Of a stretch of 64,000 bases of DNA, positions 44,163 through 51,675 are shown in pieces. Every line of letters begins with the position of its first letter. The stretch's first letter is position 1. Origin of the DNA: JAPEKQ01 sp964516845 (lineage in GTDB: Bacteria > Joyebacterota > Joyebacteria > Joyebacterales > Joyebacteraceae); the NCBI GenBank assembly GCA_964516845.1, contig CAZEXP010000005.1, forward strand, positions 1 through 64,000, read 5' to 3'. A program made the translations under genes and the position numbers. Below the pieces are notes generated by a model, which searched no databases, was not told the DNA's origin, and saw nothing but the letters and a program-made list of their open reading frames with translations.

Positions 44163-45143
44163 ATGCTGATCGACAGTGCGACCGTTGAACTGAAGGCCGG
44201 CGACGGCGGCGACGGATGCAGGAGCTTCCGACGCGAGAAGTTCGTCCCCCGGGGCGGGCCCAACGGCGGCGATGGGGGCAGGGGCGGCGACATCATCTTC
44301 GAGGCCGATGGCGGACGTTCGACGCTTCTCGATTTCCGTTATCAGAGAAACTACAAGGCCGAGCGCGGCCGACACGGCGGCAGCTCCCGGAAGACAGGGC
44401 ACGACGGCGCGGACATCACGCTGCGCGTTCCGGTCGGCACGGTCATCAGGAATCAGGAGACGGGCGAGATCATCGCGGACCTCGACGAGGCAGGCAAGAG
44501 GGTCGTCGTGGCAGCGGGCGGGCGCGGAGGCCGTGGGAACGCAAGGTTCGCAACCTCCACGGTCCAGGCGCCGATGCGCAGCGATCCCGGGAGACCGGGG
44601 GCTGAGGTCATCGTCGACCTCGAGCTCAAGCTGATCGCCGATGTGGGGCTCGTCGGACTCCCGAACGCCGGGAAGTCGACCATGCTCTCGGCTATCTCGG
44701 CGGCGCGGCCGAAGATCGGGGACTATCCGTTCACAACCCTGAGTCCCGTGCTCGGACTCGTGGAGTACGGGATCGACCGGGGCTTCGTCGTTGCGGACCT
44801 GCCGGGCATCATCGAGGGGGCGCATGAGGGCAAGGGGCTCGGCGACCGGTTCCTCAAGCACATCGAGCGAACGAAGGTTATCGTGCTGCTGGTCGATTCC
44901 TCGGACGAGGATCCCGGGGCCTCATACGACGTCGTTCTCGGTGAACTCGAGCAGTACGGTGAGGGGCTGGCCGAGAAGCCGCGCATTGTCGTATTCACGA
45001 AGGCGGACGTCGGAGGGGACATCGACCCGGCCGGGACGAGGTTCGGAGGTGAGCGGACCCTGGTCGTGTCCTCCGTGAGCGGGCAGGGTATCGAAGAGAT
45101 GAAGCGCGCCATCCGGGAGCTTCTGGACAGCGCGGAATCATAG
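44163..45143 (+). CDS. obg: Obg GTPase
   Basis: 326 residues. N-terminal glycine-rich Obg fold (VELKAGDGGDGCRSFRREKF, GGPNGGDGGRGGD) and a G domain with G1 GLPNAGKST, G3 DLPG, and G4 FTKAD. It is shorter than E. coli ObgE (390) because it stops after the G domain, as many Obg proteins do. Assists 50S assembly and the stringent response. Short spacing (3 bases) from the GlcD-type gene. Confidence 0.97.
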   Translation: MLIDSATVELKAGDGGDGCRSFRREKFVPRGGPNGGDGGRGGDIIFEADGGRSTLLDFRYQRNYKAERGRHGGSSRKTGHDGADITLRVPVGTVIRNQETGEIIADLDEAGKRVVVAAGGRGGRGNARFATSTVQAPMRSDPGRPGAEVIVDLELKLIADVGLVGLPNAGKSTMLSAISAARPKIGDYPFTTLSPVLGLVEYGIDRGFVVADLPGIIEGAHEGKGLGDRFLKHIERTKVIVLLVDSSDEDPGASYDVVLGELEQYGEGLAEKPRIVVFTKADVGGDIDPAGTRFGGERTLVVSSVSGQGIEEMKRAIRELLDSAES

Positions 45144-45245
45144 AGACGCATGCGTGCGGCAGTGCCGCACCCGAGGGTACGCGAGGGCAGGGGCCGACCA
45201 GGGGTCGGCTGGCAATGGGATGGGGTTTCACGGGGAGGTGGTGGG

Positions 45246-46343
45246 GTGGAGGAGCACAAGGCGGCACTGATTTTTCTCATGGCTGATGGTGTCGGAGCTG
45301 CGACCGCGGCACGACTTCGCGAACGGTACGGCTCATTCGACAACGCACTGACCGCGGCGCTGCGTGGTCGGGCACAGGTCGCTCGGTTGAAACGCCGCGC
45401 TCTCGGGACCGCCGTACGCGACCATGTATGGGACCTTCAGCTCGACGCGGCTGCCGGACTTGGCGCGCGCTTCGTGACATTCGGGAGTGCGGGCTATCCG
45501 GATCCACTGACGCGGATAGCGAGACCGCCGGTGGGTCTGTTCGTCCGTGGGCGCGGATTTCCGGACGGGCGCCCGATGCTCGCTATCGTCGGTTCGCGCG
45601 CGGCGACGCCGCGGGGACGACTCTTCGCCCGCGAGCTCGCGGCATCGCTCGCCGCGGCGGGGCTGACGATCGTCAGCGGTCTCGCCCGTGGGATCGATAC
45701 CGCGGCCCACGAGGGAGCGCTTGACGCGGGTGGCGCGACCATCGCCGTTCTCGGGTCGGGGCTCGACCGCATCTATCCGCGGGAGAACACGGGTCTCGCA
45801 CGGCGCATTGCGACGTCGGGAGCCGTCGTCACCGAGTTTCCCTTCGGCGCGAGTCCCCTCGCCGAGCACTTCCCGATGCGGAACCGCATCGTCGCCGGGT
45901 GCTCCGCGGGCGTGCTCGTCGTCGAGGCGGGGGAGAGAAGTGGCGCTCTGATCACGGCGTCGATGGCTCTCGAGGAGGGTCGAGAGGTGTTCGCCGTTCC
46001 CGGCGCGCCGGATGACCCCGGCGCGCGCGGACCGAACGGACTCCTCAGATGCGGCGCCAAGCTCGTCGAGCGCGCCGCGGACGTCCTCGACGAACTCGAA
46101 GGGGCGTGGGGACCGTTCGGGGACGTGGCATCCCCCGGGGAGCCCTCCGCGGACGACGCGGGCGGCGGCCACACGCCGACCGGAGACGGTGTGCGCGACC
46201 TTCTCGGCACCAGGCCACTGAGTGCCGGTGAGATCGCGACGAAGCTCGGCGTCCCGGTACGGGAGATCCTCGAGAGGCTGGTTGAACTGGAGCTTGCGGG
46301 ACTCGCGCGTGCCTGGCCCGGCGGCCGGTACACTCGAAGGTGA
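45246..46343 (+). CDS. dprA: DNA-processing protein DprA
   Basis: 365 residues from GTG 45246, which follows GGGGAGG. A short N-terminal region with a SAM/HhH-like element (MADGVGAATAARLRERYGS), then the Rossmann-like DprA core (AIVGSRAATPRGRLFARELA, LARGIDTAAHEGAL, LGSGLDRIYPREN, and FPMRNRIVAGCS), and a C-terminal winged-helix domain (LGTRPLSAGEIATKLGVPVREILERLVELE). Loads RecA onto incoming single-stranded DNA during transformation. Its presence with a ComEA-like gene suggests natural competence. Confidence 0.95.
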   Translation: MEEHKAALIFLMADGVGAATAARLRERYGSFDNALTAALRGRAQVARLKRRALGTAVRDHVWDLQLDAAAGLGARFVTFGSAGYPDPLTRIARPPVGLFVRGRGFPDGRPMLAIVGSRAATPRGRLFARELAASLAAAGLTIVSGLARGIDTAAHEGALDAGGATIAVLGSGLDRIYPRENTGLARRIATSGAVVTEFPFGASPLAEHFPMRNRIVAGCSAGVLVVEAGERSGALITASMALEEGREVFAVPGAPDDPGARGPNGLLRCGAKLVERAADVLDELEGAWGPFGDVASPGEPSADDAGGGHTPTGDGVRDLLGTRPLSAGEIATKLGVPVREILERLVELELAGLARAWPGGRYTRR

Positions 46344-46409
46344 CGGATCGGTGCGCAGCCGACTGCGACCGGGTCGATGAGCGGGACGCGTTGCATGGGA
46401 GACACAGTG

Positions 46410-47549
46410 ATGCCGAAGCAGAGGGCCGTCGTTGCGATCGCGCGGAGCGCCGACTACGAACTTGCCGGGATACGCGCGGCGGTGACGATGGCCGTCGACG
46501 CGGTGGGCGGGATGTCGAAGTACGTCCGGCCCGGTCAGAGGGTCCTCATCAAACCGAACCTTCTCTCCGCGAAGAGCCCCGAGCGAGCCATCACGACCCA
46601 TCCGTCCGTTCTCGAGGCCATCATCGAACTCGTGCGGGGCGCGGGCGGTGAGCCGACGATCGGAGACAGCCCCGGGGGCGCGATCCGGGGTGTCGAGCGT
46701 GTCTGGATCAACACGGGCATGCAGGAACTCTGTGAGCGGATGGACGTTCCGCTCGTGAGCTTCGAGGCCGCGGGCTCCGTGAGCCTCGCGGGAGCGGAGC
46801 GGGAGTACATGATCGCGCGTACCGTCATCGAGGCGGACGTCGTCATCAACGTCCCCAAGCTCAAGACCCACATGCTCACGCTCTACACGGGCGCCATCAA
46901 GAACACGTTCGGGGCCGTCCCTGGATTCGGGAAGGCCCGTCTGCACAACCTCGCCGGACGCCCCGCCCCGTTCAGCCGGTTCCTCGTCGATGTCCATGCG
47001 CTGGTTCATCCGGCTCTCAATATCATGGACGGGGTCGTGGCGATGGAGGGGGACGGTCCGTCGGGCGGGAAGGCGAGATATGTGGGCGCCGTGATGGCGA
47101 GTTCCGACGCGGTCGCGATGGACACGGTGGCGGCCGGAATGCTCGGCATGGACGTGAAGCGCGTGCACATGATCCGCCTCGCGGCCGAACGGGGTCTGGG
47201 GACCGACGACTCCGAGGGGATCGATGTCGTGGGGGAGTCTCCGGACTCGTTCGACACGACCGGCTTCAAGCTTCCGGGCACGGGCATCCTCAACTACATT
47301 CCGGACCCGCTCGTGCGCGCGCTCAAGCCGCTCATCTGGATCCTTCCTGAGATGTCGAAGGAGTGGGGATGTGTGGGGGAACGTTGCGGACTCTGCGTGA
47401 GAAGCTGTCCGGTGAACGCCATCACGATGACCGACGACGGTCCCGTCGTCGATCGGAAGACGTGCGTCGAGTGTCTCTGCTGTCACGAGGTCTGTCCGCA
47501 CCAGGCGGTACGGATCAAGCTCTCGTGGCTGGCTGGCAAATTCGCCTGA
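46410..47549 (+). CDS. DUF362 domain protein with C-terminal 2x[4Fe-4S] ferredoxin
   Basis: 379 residues from ATG 46410 with GGGAG upstream. The first ~280 residues are a DUF362 domain (VLIKPNLLSAKSPERAITTH, VPKLKTHMLTLYTGAIKNTFG, SDAVAMDTVAAGMLGM), a family of unknown activity. The last ~70 contain two CxxCxxCxxxCP clusters (CGLCVRSCPVNAI and CVECLCCHEVCPHQAV). DUF362-ferredoxin proteins are common in anaerobes and often lie near membrane-lipid genes, here an acyltransferase 19 bases downstream. A redox role is likely from the clusters; the substrate is unknown. Confidence 0.9.
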   Translation: MPKQRAVVAIARSADYELAGIRAAVTMAVDAVGGMSKYVRPGQRVLIKPNLLSAKSPERAITTHPSVLEAIIELVRGAGGEPTIGDSPGGAIRGVERVWINTGMQELCERMDVPLVSFEAAGSVSLAGAEREYMIARTVIEADVVINVPKLKTHMLTLYTGAIKNTFGAVPGFGKARLHNLAGRPAPFSRFLVDVHALVHPALNIMDGVVAMEGDGPSGGKARYVGAVMASSDAVAMDTVAAGMLGMDVKRVHMIRLAAERGLGTDDSEGIDVVGESPDSFDTTGFKLPGTGILNYIPDPLVRALKPLIWILPEMSKEWGCVGERCGLCVRSCPVNAITMTDDGPVVDRKTCVECLCCHEVCPHQAVRIKLSWLAGKFA

Positions 47550-47568
47550 GCGAACAGGGGAGTCGGCA

Positions 47569-48480
47569 GTGGCGCGAGAGCGGAAGACCACCATGTCGCA
47601 CCGGCTTGAGTACGCCGCCGTCCGTGCGTTCCAGGGCTTGATCTGCGCCCTGCCCGCGGATGCGGCGCGCGAACTTGGAGCGGCATTCGGTGGGTTCGCA
47701 TGGTCGCCGCTTGGCATCCGTCGGCGTGTCGTGCTCGAGCAGATCGAACGCGCGCTGGGTCCCGGTATCGCCCCGGAGGAACTGAACCGGATCGCCCGCG
47801 AGTCCTTTCGCAATTTCGGTCGGATGACCTTCGAATACGCGCGGTTCTCGCGATTGACGCCCGCGGACATCGAGCGCACCGTCTCGGTAACGGGGCGGGA
47901 GCATCTCGACGCTGCGCTCGAGGCCGGCAAGGGCGCCATCATCCCCTCGGGCCATTTCGGGAACTGGGAGTACTACGCCACGATCGCGGTGATGGGCTAC
48001 CCCATCACGTTCCTCGTCGGTGAGCAGCACAACCTCCTCGTCGACGGGGTCATGAACCGGCTGAGGGCGCGGTTCGGGGGCGAGATCGTGCCGATGACGG
48101 GCAGCCTTCGGGGGATCTTCCGAGCCCTGCAGTCGAACCGGCTCGTGTTGTGGCTCTCGGATCAGGACGCCGGCAAGCGGGGTGTGTTCGTCGATTTCCT
48201 CGGCCGGCCCGCCTCGACGCCGTATGGCGCCGGCCGGTTCGCCGAGTCGACCGGCGCGCCGCTCCTTCCGGCGATGATCGTGCGTCACGACGGGGGAAGG
48301 CACGAGATCGTCGTCAGCCCGCCGGTGTCGGTCCCGGACCCGGGTCTTGAGTCGGACGAGCGTGTCCGGCTACTGACACAGGGCTACACGGACGTATTCG
48401 AGCAGTTCATCAGACGACATCCCGAGCAGTACTTCTGGATGCACAGGCGCTGGAAGACGCGCCCTTCCGCGGAGGTATAG
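47569..48480 (+). CDS. Lipid A biosynthesis acyltransferase (LpxL/HtrB family)
   Basis: 303 residues from GTG 47569 with GGGGAG upstream (ATG 47593 is an alternative). The HxxxxD/E acyltransferase motif is GHFGNWE (about residues 128-134), with the family's later block LSDQDAGKRGVFVDFLGRPAST. An N-terminal helix (FQGLICALPADAARELG) may dock it to the membrane. Members transfer secondary acyl chains to lipid A precursors at the inner membrane, so this gene supports a lipopolysaccharide outer membrane. A hairpin terminator separates it from the convergent gene. Confidence 0.92.
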   Translation: MARERKTTMSHRLEYAAVRAFQGLICALPADAARELGAAFGGFAWSPLGIRRRVVLEQIERALGPGIAPEELNRIARESFRNFGRMTFEYARFSRLTPADIERTVSVTGREHLDAALEAGKGAIIPSGHFGNWEYYATIAVMGYPITFLVGEQHNLLVDGVMNRLRARFGGEIVPMTGSLRGIFRALQSNRLVLWLSDQDAGKRGVFVDFLGRPASTPYGAGRFAESTGAPLLPAMIVRHDGGRHEIVVSPPVSVPDPGLESDERVRLLTQGYTDVFEQFIRRHPEQYFWMHRRWKTRPSAEV

Positions 48481-48558
48481 ACAGTCGTTGCCGACGCCCA
48501 GGCGCCCGCAGGCACCGTGCGGCGGGCGAGGGTCGAAACCGCGCGCACGCGAACAGAA

Positions 48559-48589
48559 AACGGGGGAACCGCCTGGCGGTTCCCCCGTT
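48559..48589 (-). terminator. Terminator between convergent genes
   Basis: A 13-bp perfect stem (48559-48571 with 48577-48589) and a 5-base loop. On the minus strand it is followed by gttttctgttc, a good U-tract, so it ends the outer-membrane protein gene at 48629. On the plus strand the tail is poor, though it may also stop the acyltransferase transcript. Confidence 0.85.
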
Positions 48590-48628
48590 CAGTCTGTCTG
48601 CTGCGGTCGGGCCGAAGCCCGATGAGTG

Positions 48629-49510
48629 CTACATGTTGCTCCAACCGAGCCAGAGGCCAACGCCCCACTCGGAGGTCACGTTCTGACCCATGAGGACGTA
48701 GTGGATGTCGAAACCGACGTCCATGCCGTTGTCCATCAGGTAGACGACGCCCGGGTTCAGCGAGACCATGTTCATCGCGCTGTCCTCGATCGTCTCGCCA
48801 TCGAACTCGTCTTCGCTGCCGAAGAAGCCGTCCACTGCGACCTTGAGGTCAAGCATGTCGCTCATCGGGTAGCGGTAGCAGGCGAGGAAGTGGATCTCGG
48901 AACCGCACTTGTACTCGGCCGTCTCACGCACGTACACGTCGACGTCCTGCGCGCCGAACATCCGGTAGCCGGCCTGAACGCCGAACATACCAGGACCGGC
49001 CGGCATGCCGAGCATGACAGCGGCGTCAAAGTCGGTCGTGCCACTGCCGGTCGGGCCGTTGTCCTCGTCGCCCTCATCGTCGCCGGTCGGGAGCTTGACG
49101 CCCAGGCGGGCGCTCATCATGGGCTCGGGCAGGAACATGTACTTGGCCGTGATCCACGTGTCGCCGAGACCCGAGGCGTCGTAGTCGCCCTCAACATAGA
49201 TATCGGTAGTGCTGTTCATCCAGAAGACCGGCTGGACGCCGACCTCGAGCTGGTCCATGACGCTGTAGTACAGGTTGATCGGGATGCCCATGGTCGTCAT
49301 GGCCATGTCACCCTCGAAGTCCTGCTTCTCGCCCTCTTCGTCGTACCAGCCATTGGCCGAGAGGTAGATGATGCCGCCGGTGACACCGAAGGTACCGGCA
49401 TCATGCGTCATCACCGAGTCGTTCGTGTACAGCCTGTCCCACGCGCCGGCGTTGACAGCCATAGCCAGCACCAATGTCACGAGCATGATCGAAAGTACGC
49501 TGCGTCTCAT
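48629..49510 (-). CDS. Outer-membrane beta-barrel protein of unknown function
   Basis: 293 residues on the minus strand. Signal peptide (SIMLVTLVLAMAVNAGAWD) and ATG preceded by AGGGGG. The mature protein is made of alternating strands with short acidic turns, e.g. GIPINLYYSVMDQLEVGVQPVFWM, ARLGVKLPTGDDEGDEDNG and LGMPAGPGMFGVQAGYRMFG, like the transporter/meta-pathway phenol degradation type of barrel. The end is GVGLWLGWSNM, ending with Met rather than Phe. High Met, Asp and Gly and a dense-turn pattern suggest an abundant outer-membrane protein (inference). It has a long leader (49511-49787) and its own terminator. Confidence 0.75.
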   Translation of the reverse strand: MRRSVLSIMLVTLVLAMAVNAGAWDRLYTNDSVMTHDAGTFGVTGGIIYLSANGWYDEEGEKQDFEGDMAMTTMGIPINLYYSVMDQLEVGVQPVFWMNSTTDIYVEGDYDASGLGDTWITAKYMFLPEPMMSARLGVKLPTGDDEGDEDNGPTGSGTTDFDAAVMLGMPAGPGMFGVQAGYRMFGAQDVDVYVRETAEYKCGSEIHFLACYRYPMSDMLDLKVAVDGFFGSEDEFDGETIEDSAMNMVSLNPGVVYLMDNGMDVGFDIHYVLMGQNVTSEWGVGLWLGWSNM

Positions 49511-49787
49511 TACTTAACCCCCTGATTGAACCCTGCGCTTTGACTCCGCCAACATTACCAACACTCTCGAACTTCCCTGGTTTCCCAGCTGGTTCTCCGT
49601 GCCTTTGTACCTCCCTCCGGATTCATGGGTGCCCCTTCGGGACATCCAGTGGACCGTAGAAAGCCTTTCATGTTCAGTCCGACCGCCCGTCCAGCCTCCG
49701 GGTTTCGGCCAGGTCGGAATCCGACCGAGCCTCGGAGAGGCCGCGCGTATCCTTCTCTCCAGTCCTCCCTGCCTAACGGGGCAGAGT
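49511..49787 (-). other. Intergenic leader region of the minus-strand outer-membrane protein
   Basis: 277 bases between the two minus-strand genes. The minus strand can form a GAAA-capped hairpin (49577-49588, ctgg/ccag arms) and a 6-bp hairpin with a 3-base loop (49712-49726, ggtcgg/ccgacc), plus longer imperfect pairing at about 49693-49740. I see no convincing promoter and no match to a riboswitch I know. A short CTGCC/GGCAG stem at 49769-49784 follows the DUF3467 stop. Confidence 0.4.
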
Positions 49788-50078
49788 CTACTGGAAGCCT
49801 ATCTGCTTGTCCGTCTGCTCCTTGCCGACAGCCTGGATCTCGCCGTGTTTGGCCTCGTACTTCTGGATGTTGCCCGCGAGGGCCTGTGCGAAGGCCTTCA
49901 CGTTCTGCGGGGCCATCACGATCCTCGCGTGGACCCGGCTCTTCTTGGTCCCCGGGAGTACCCGGATGAAGTCGACCACGAACTCCGCAGGGGAGTGGGT
50001 GATCACGGCGAAGTTGGCGTATACGCCCTCCGCCTCCTCATCACGGAGCTCGATGTTGATCTTCTTCTGCTCGGCCAC
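49788..50078 (-). CDS. DUF3467 family protein
   Basis: 96 residues on the minus strand from GTG 50078, with GAGG 8 bases before it. A longer open frame exists upstream, but a promoter (-10 at 50137-50142) lies inside that extension, so the short form is preferred. The family core is visible: INIELRDEEAEGVYANFAVITHSPAEFVVDFI followed by SRVHARIVMAPQNVKAFAQALAGNI. DUF3467 proteins are small, soluble and uncharacterised, occurring in many anaerobes and FCB relatives. No function is assigned. Confidence 0.85.
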   Translation of the reverse strand: MAEQKKINIELRDEEAEGVYANFAVITHSPAEFVVDFIRVLPGTKKSRVHARIVMAPQNVKAFAQALAGNIQKYEAKHGEIQAVGKEQTDKQIGFQ

Positions 50079-50136
50079 TGGCTGCGCCTCTCCGTCTGCC
50101 GCCAGCCGGGCGGCCGTTGAACCATCGGTTTGCGCT

Positions 50137-50165
50137 AAGATAGGAGTGGCGTGGAGGGGTGTCAA
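50137..50165 (-). promoter_or_regulatory. Near-consensus sigma70 promoter for the DUF3467 gene
   Basis: On the minus strand: TTGACA (50165-50160), 17-base spacer, TATCTT (50142-50137). Transcription would begin about 50130, some 52 bases before the GTG start at 50078. Confidence 0.8.
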
Positions 50166-50381
50166 GCCCTTTTTGGGTGGGCCGTTAGCAAGCTCCGTGC
50201 CACCGGAATGAGAGACGATTCGGAATGCGGCGTGCCGCGCGACCGTTCCGCGAGGGTTTCGCTGCCGGCCGCGGGAAGACGACGCGCGCCGAGTCACCCG
50301 ATGGCGGGCGGGCGAGTACACCGTCTGCCACGATGAGCAAGCGCGGAAAGTGACGGCTGTGACCTTTAGCGAACATTCCTC
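50166..50381. other. Intergenic region between divergent promoters
   Basis: 216 bases between two outward-facing promoters. A ccctttttgggtggg stretch near the left end can form a small hairpin. I see no open frame with a ribosome site, no RNA gene and no clear operator. Confidence 0.4.
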
Positions 50382-50410
50382 TTGACACATTTTGGAGGAA
50401 GTGATATCTT
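50382..50410 (+). promoter_or_regulatory. Near-consensus sigma70 promoter for the three-repeat protein
   Basis: TTGACA (50382-50387), 17-base spacer, TATCTT (50405-50410), identical in both boxes to the divergent promoter. A second possible promoter follows at once (TTGACA 50422-50427, 17 bases, TAATGG 50445-50450), around an ACACGTGT palindrome. Confidence 0.8.
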
Positions 50411-50515
50411 GACCATGGTGATTGACACGTGTAATAATCTGTGCTAATGGACAACGAGCTACACCCTGCGATCCAACAGCTTTGTCAGTTGTCCGGACTG
50501 TAGACTGGAGGGGCT

Positions 50516-51373
50516 ATGGTTGCGGAACTGAACAGGCTGGACGCGAGAACCGTCGCGCCCGACCTCGAACGCGAAGAGATAGTCCAGACGTATGAGGACG
50601 TCTCAACGAAGCGGCGTAGGCGGTTTCCGAACAACTTCTTCGAAGGGGCCACGGGCAAACAGCGCGCCGGCACCATCACGCGCTACCTTCTCGAGGACAA
50701 GCTTGAGATCGCGGTCGAGGACATTCCTCGCGCCATCCACAAGAAGCTCTTCTATGACAACGGGCTGACCTGGATGCTGGGCAGCTGCTTCGACTGGTCG
50801 CCGTACAAGGCGATCGACAATGCGTATCCAGGTCGATTCCACAAGTGGCAGTTCAATGTCAAGGGCATGTGGCAGGGACCGGACCGGTTCAAGCTCGCGG
50901 CCGAGGCGACGCGCTGGATGATCGAGGAGAAGGAAGGCTGCTCGGTCGAAGAGATCCCGCAGCGTATCTCGGCAACGACCTTCGGGAAGTACAACCTGCG
51001 AGGGATGCTCTCGGTGTGCTTCCGCGGTTCGTTCTTCCGGGCCATCGAGAATGCCTACCCCGGTCGGTTCTACCCGTGGGAATTCAGGAACGTTCCGAAG
51101 AATTTCTGGCAGGGTGCGAAAGGGCTGGAGAACGCTCGCAGGGCCACGCGCTGGCTCGTCGAGGACAGGCTGGGCGTGCCGCGGGATCGCGTCTTCCAGG
51201 ACGTGACGTACCATCTGTTCAGGGAGTACGGGCTCGGCGGGATGCTGACGGGCTGCTTCAAGGGGTCATCCATCCAGGCGCTCCACAATGGCTACCCGGA
51301 CCTCATCGTGCCGGAGCATCCGAAGCGCAAACCGCGCCGCAGACGCAAGATCGAACCTGTCAAACTGACTTGA
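50516..51373 (+). CDS. Protein with three ~70-residue repeats, unknown function (DUF4046-like)
   Basis: 285 residues from ATG 50516 with GGAGGGG upstream and a strong promoter. Three repeat units (about residues 40-112, 115-187 and 188-260) share a plan: F/W-x-G, a helix with R/T-R-W/Y-hydrophobic, E-D/E-K/R, then an F-YGL-GML-x-C-F segment and a closing A-I-x-N-A/G-YPGRF-WxF. Clear copies are GRFHKWQF and GRFYPWEF. The C-terminus is very basic (PKRKPRRRRKIEP) and the whole protein is rich in Arg/Lys and aromatics, so nucleic-acid binding is likely. It resembles DUF4046 or HNH-associated repeats in my memory, but no catalytic motif is present. Perfect hairpins follow it. Confidence 0.75.
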   Translation: MVAELNRLDARTVAPDLEREEIVQTYEDVSTKRRRRFPNNFFEGATGKQRAGTITRYLLEDKLEIAVEDIPRAIHKKLFYDNGLTWMLGSCFDWSPYKAIDNAYPGRFHKWQFNVKGMWQGPDRFKLAAEATRWMIEEKEGCSVEEIPQRISATTFGKYNLRGMLSVCFRGSFFRAIENAYPGRFYPWEFRNVPKNFWQGAKGLENARRATRWLVEDRLGVPRDRVFQDVTYHLFREYGLGGMLTGCFKGSSIQALHNGYPDLIVPEHPKRKPRRRRKIEPVKLT

Positions 51374-51383
51374 TCCGGCAGCC

Positions 51384-51484
51384 GCCGATTCGAGCTGGCT
51401 CGAATCGGCCAAGCTGACGCGCTTGCGCGTCAGCCAGCCGCTGACGTAGAACCAAGCATGCTGAACCGGCTCCGCCGGTTCAGC
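51384..51484 (+). repeat. Three consecutive perfect hairpins downstream of the three-repeat gene
   Basis: Stem-loops: 51384-51409 (11-bp perfect stem, ctgg loop), 51413-51434 (9-bp perfect stem, cttg loop) and 51460-51484 (11-bp perfect stem, tcc loop). None has a U-tract. The arms differ in sequence, so this is not a copy-number repeat, but each is a perfect inverted repeat, unusual for such a short stretch. They precede a terminator. Confidence 0.8.
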
Positions 51485-51538
51485 CCTCGCCGGACGGGAG
51501 TGATGGCGAGACAGACCAATCCGAATACGGCAAGCAAC

Positions 51539-51570
51539 GGACGGCCGTCCCGAATGGGGCGGCCGTCCTT
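51539..51570 (+). terminator. Rho-independent terminator of the three-repeat gene
   Basis: Stem 51539-51551 with 51556-51568 (13 bp, one G-U pair), loop gaat, followed by ttgactt. It is the fourth hairpin in a row after the stop codon at 51373. Confidence 0.75.
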
Positions 51571-51675
51571 GACTTGCGGGGGACACTGCAATAGCATCGC
51601 CGTGCCGTGTGGTTGCCGGAGACGTGCGTCCGGGGCGGCATCTGACATGGTGGACGCCATCGGAAAGGAGACCCC

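Noticed and set aside
48626..49525. A 299-residue open frame on the plus strand
   Set aside because: It mirrors the minus-strand outer-membrane gene, which has a signal peptide, ribosome site and terminator; the plus frame lacks all of these and is His/Val-rich like other antisense shadows here.
49577..49726. c-di-GMP (GEMM) riboswitch on the minus strand
   Set aside because: A GAAA-capped hairpin is present, but the required GGGACGCAAAGCC-like segment and receptor are missing.
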